Source: Clostridiaceae bacterium (GTDB lineage: Bacteria; Bacillota; Clostridia; Acetivibrionales; DTU013). From it: 6,641 nucleotides of DNA. A program made the translations under genes and the position numbers. Location: the NCBI GenBank assembly GCA_012799845.1, contig JAAZKL010000262.1, forward strand, positions 1 to 6,641, read 5' to 3'. Positions 5,085-6,641 of the stretch are shown here, piece after piece. Position 1 is the first letter of the stretch, and each line of letters starts with the position of its first letter. Under the pieces are notes generated by a model. The model worked only from the letters and a program-made list of their open reading frames with translations. It was not told the DNA's origin and ran no database searches.

Positions 5085-5160
5085 CGGGGTGTAGCGCAGC
5101 CGGTAGCGCGCTTGGTTCGGGACCAAGAGGCCGCTGGTTCAAGTCCAGTCACTCCGACCA
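5085..5160 (+). tRNA. tRNA-Pro, anticodon CGG
   Basis: The full cloverleaf can be drawn by eye. The acceptor stem is CGGGGTG with CACTCCG (one G-U pair), the D arm has GCGC stems, and the anticodon stem CTTGG/CCAAG closes the loop TTCGGGA. A five-base variable loop and the T arm GCTGG-TTCAAGT-CCAGT follow, then discriminator A at 5157 and an encoded CCA at 5158-5160. The anticodon CGG at 5118-5120 reads proline CCG codons. Confidence 0.95.
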
Positions 5161-5206
5161 TAGCAAAACCCTTGGGATCACAATACTCCTGAGGGTTTTG
5201 CTATGG
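5158..5206 (+). terminator. Perfect 15-base hairpin directly after the tRNA (probable terminator)
   Basis: CCATAGCAAAACCCT (5158-5172) and AGGGTTTTGCTATGG (5192-5206) are exact inverted repeats with a 19-base loop. The first three bases of the left arm are the tRNA's own CCA. Its place suggests transcription termination, but no T-run follows (the next bases are AAGCATGTTTTATT), so it may act instead as a 3'-processing or stability structure. Confidence 0.5.
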
Positions 5207-5261
5207 AAGCATGTTTTATTGATTTATACACATATCAGCTTTAATCATCATTCACAGCAAT

Positions 5262-5350
5262 AACCGCTAATGCAGAGGCAAAAAGCTTGCCGGTGGCTTG
5301 AGAAACCGCTGCAAAGGAGAAAGGACAAACCGGGGCTGGAGTAACTGCCG
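5262..5350 (+). other. Structured-looking GC-rich leader before the ABC permease genes
   Basis: This block is richer in G and C than the AT-rich sequence on either side. It can be drawn as GCAG (5272-5275) pairing with CTGC, enclosing hairpin GGCAA-aaagc-TTGCC (5277-5291), followed by CCGG...CCGG around 5330-5350. Together with the long distance to the next gene this suggests a cis-acting RNA. I tried to fit c-di-GMP-I, glycine, cobalamin, ykkC and SAM riboswitch consensus features and none matched. A 24-codon frame (5270-5344) lacks a ribosome site. Confidence 0.3.
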
Positions 5351-5400
5351 GAGAAATTGACGCTTCACTGTAAAAATCGTTTCACCACATTATGCAATAA

Positions 5401-5413
5401 GTGATCGTATCAC
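5401..5413. promoter_or_regulatory. Possible operator, GTGAT-N3-ATCAC
   Basis: GTGATCGTATCAC is a perfect 5-base dyad with a 3-base centre, 38 bases before the first permease ATG. It sits among further TCAC motifs at 5365, 5382 and 5430. Short dyads of this kind suit GntR- or MarR-like repressors. No regulator gene is in the window. Confidence 0.35.
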
Positions 5414-5451
5414 CATGTAAATTGTCATTTCACAATAAAGGGACATGAAAC

Positions 5452-6255
5452 ATGAAAAAGTATCTGTCATTTTTCAAAATACGATTTATAGCCGGACTTC
5501 AATACCGTGCCGCAGCGCTGGCAGGCATCGCAACGCAGTTCGCATGGGGCGGCATGAACATCCTTATGTTCCGCGCCTTATATAAAAGCGGCGGGAACAG
5601 CTTCCCGATGACCTTTCCCGAACTATCGAACTACATATGGATGCAGCAGGCGTTCCTTGCAATGTTCATGGCATGGTTCTTCGACGGTGACATATTTGAC
5701 AACATCACAAGCGGCAATATCGCTTATGAACTTTGCCGTCCCTGCAACTTATATTCGATGTGGTTTACCAAAAACATGGCGGTCCGGCTGTCAAAGATGG
5801 TGTTGCGCTGCCTGCCGATACTGATTTTTGCGGCATTATTGCCATACCCTTATGGTCTTTCGCTGCCGTATGATCTGCTCTCGGGAGTACTGTTCCTGCT
5901 TTCGATCTCACTTGGTTTCCTTGTCCTGGTTGCGTTTTCGATGCTTATCTACATAACCGCATTTTACACTCTTTCCCCGCTCGGGATAAGGATCCTGGCC
6001 ACATCGGTCATCGAGTTTTTCTCAGGGGCGTTGATACCGCTGCCGTTCTTTCCGGAGACTCTGCAGCCCCTCATTTATGCTTTGCCCTTTGCTTCGATGC
6101 AAAGCACACCTTTTTTGATATACGCAGGCCATGTTAAAGGGCGTGAAGCTATGGAAAATATCTTATTGCAGGTCGTTTGGCTTGCCGTTCTTACGGCAGT
6201 GGGACGGCTTTTGATGAAACGCGCCCTTAAAAAAGTCGTTGTACAGGGAGGTTGA
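5452..6255 (+). CDS. ABC-2 type transporter permease, DUF990-like, first subunit
   Basis: A complete 267-residue membrane protein. About six hydrophobic segments can be seen, near residues 19-44, 58-78, 112-133, 140-170, 176-198 and 236-256. Between the second and third lies TSGNIAYELCRPCNLY (86-101), the SG...L.RP motif of the two-permease ABC-2 exporters once grouped as DUF990 (COG4587/COG3694). Such a subunit forms the channel together with a second permease and a cytosolic ATPase, exporting a substrate not deducible here (drug, peptide or polysaccharide have been proposed for relatives). The ATG follows AAAGGGA at 5437-5443. Only 3 bases separate it from the next permease. No ATPase gene lies upstream, so it should be downstream, outside the window. 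Confidence 0.88.
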   Translation: MKKYLSFFKIRFIAGLQYRAAALAGIATQFAWGGMNILMFRALYKSGGNSFPMTFPELSNYIWMQQAFLAMFMAWFFDGDIFDNITSGNIAYELCRPCNLYSMWFTKNMAVRLSKMVLRCLPILIFAALLPYPYGLSLPYDLLSGVLFLLSISLGFLVLVAFSMLIYITAFYTLSPLGIRILATSVIEFFSGALIPLPFFPETLQPLIYALPFASMQSTPFLIYAGHVKGREAMENILLQVVWLAVLTAVGRLLMKRALKKVVVQGG

Positions 6256-6258
6256 GAC

Positions 6259-6641
6259 ATGAGGCTGTATCTAAGATATATCTCTATGCTGTTCAAATGC
6301 CAGATGCAGTATATGGCCTCGTTCATTATGATGACGGTCGGGCAGTTCCTTATGTCGTTCACAGCATTCCTCACCATATATTTTGTCTTCTGGCGGTTCA
6401 ATTCAGTAAGCGGGTTTGCTCTTTCGGAAGTGCTGCTCTGTTTCTCGATCGTATTGATGGCGTATTCGATTACGGAATGCTTCGTGCGCGGATTCGATGT
6501 CTTTCCCCGCCTGATAAAGAGCGGCGACCTTGACCGGATACTTGTGCGCCCGAGGAGCGAGATATTTCAGGTCTTAACTTCAAACGTCGATTTTACCCGC
6601 CTGGGAAGGCTTTCCCAGGCTATACTGATGTTCGCATATGC
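6259..6641 (+). CDS. ABC-2 type transporter permease, DUF990-like, second subunit (3' end cut by window edge)
   Basis: The first 127 codons of the partner permease, continuing past the right edge. Hydrophobic segments appear near residues 17-45 and 56-75. They are followed by the same soluble motif as its neighbour, FPRLIKSGDLDRILVRPRSE (82-101), here a closer match to the SGDLD..L.RP form usual in this family. The N-terminus MRLYLRYISMLFKCQMQYM is the typical amphipathic lead-in. ATG at 6259 has GGGAGG at 6246-6251, 7 bases upstream and inside the end of the preceding gene, so the two are one operon and probably make a heterodimeric channel. Complete members have around 260 residues, so about half is missing. 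Confidence 0.87.
   Translation, partial: MRLYLRYISMLFKCQMQYMASFIMMTVGQFLMSFTAFLTIYFVFWRFNSVSGFALSEVLLCFSIVLMAYSITECFVRGFDVFPRLIKSGDLDRILVRPRSEIFQVLTSNVDFTRLGRLSQAILMFAY

Noticed and set aside
5085..5206. Phage or island attachment site at the tRNA 3' end
   Set aside because: There is no second copy of the tRNA 3' sequence and no integrase gene in the window.
5075..5263. 62-residue plus-strand reading frame
   Set aside because: It reads straight through tRNA-Pro and its hairpin; the residues are a translation of the cloverleaf.
5270..5344. 24-codon plus-strand frame in the permease leader
   Set aside because: It has no ribosome site and no family likeness, and it lies in the block that folds as RNA.
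5357..5393. Promoter with TTGACG at 5357
   Set aside because: No -10-like hexamer lies at 16-18 bases; the nearest AT-rich hexamers are too close or too far.

Overview
The window looks like a stretch of chromosome from a Gram-positive anaerobe, most likely a member of Clostridia (Bacillota). The reasons are strong AGGAGG-type ribosome binding sites before most genes, frequent GTG or TTG starts, a tRNA gene that encodes its own CCA end, and genes that resemble clostridial families (Sat-type acetyltransferase, paired ABC-2 permeases, a QueG-like iron-sulfur protein remnant). This placement is an inference from gene content; no marker gene is present.

Layout. Positions 1 to about 4655 are all read from the minus strand. 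In transcription order they hold: (a) a two-gene unit at 4655-3267, a 2H phosphoesterase (2'-5' RNA ligase-like) followed 18 bases later by a cysteine-rich protein of unknown function. It has a good extended -10 promoter in front and a convincing intrinsic terminator at 3045-3011. (b) An AT-rich gap with a 153-base element bounded by 29-base imperfect inverted repeats (2817-2969). (c) A small lipoprotein gene tightly followed by a GNAT acetyltransferase (2652-1634). (d) An N-terminal remnant of a QueG-like 4Fe-4S protein (1531-1337). (e) A streptothricin-acetyltransferase-like GNAT gene whose first codons are out of frame because of a one-base shift near 1209-1211 (1233-693). (f) The first 192 codons of a nucleoside phosphorylase, which runs off the left edge.

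Positions 4656-5084 form a divergent, repeat-rich intergenic region: a 21-base direct repeat, a 15-base inverted repeat, 2.7 copies of a 31-base tandem repeat and three copies of a 12-base repeat. The first three together look like the decayed ends of an insertion sequence. From 5085 the plus strand takes over, with tRNA-Pro(CGG) and its own promoter, a perfect 15-base hairpin starting inside its CCA, a structured-looking leader, and two adjacent ABC-2 (DUF990-like) permease genes, the second cut by the right edge.

Overall this is an accessory-type neighbourhood of small enzyme genes, two apparently damaged genes and mobile-element debris. I do not see a clear new multi-gene system. The least explained items are the 2H phosphoesterase/unknown-protein pair, the inverted-repeat element and the damaged acetyltransferase start.
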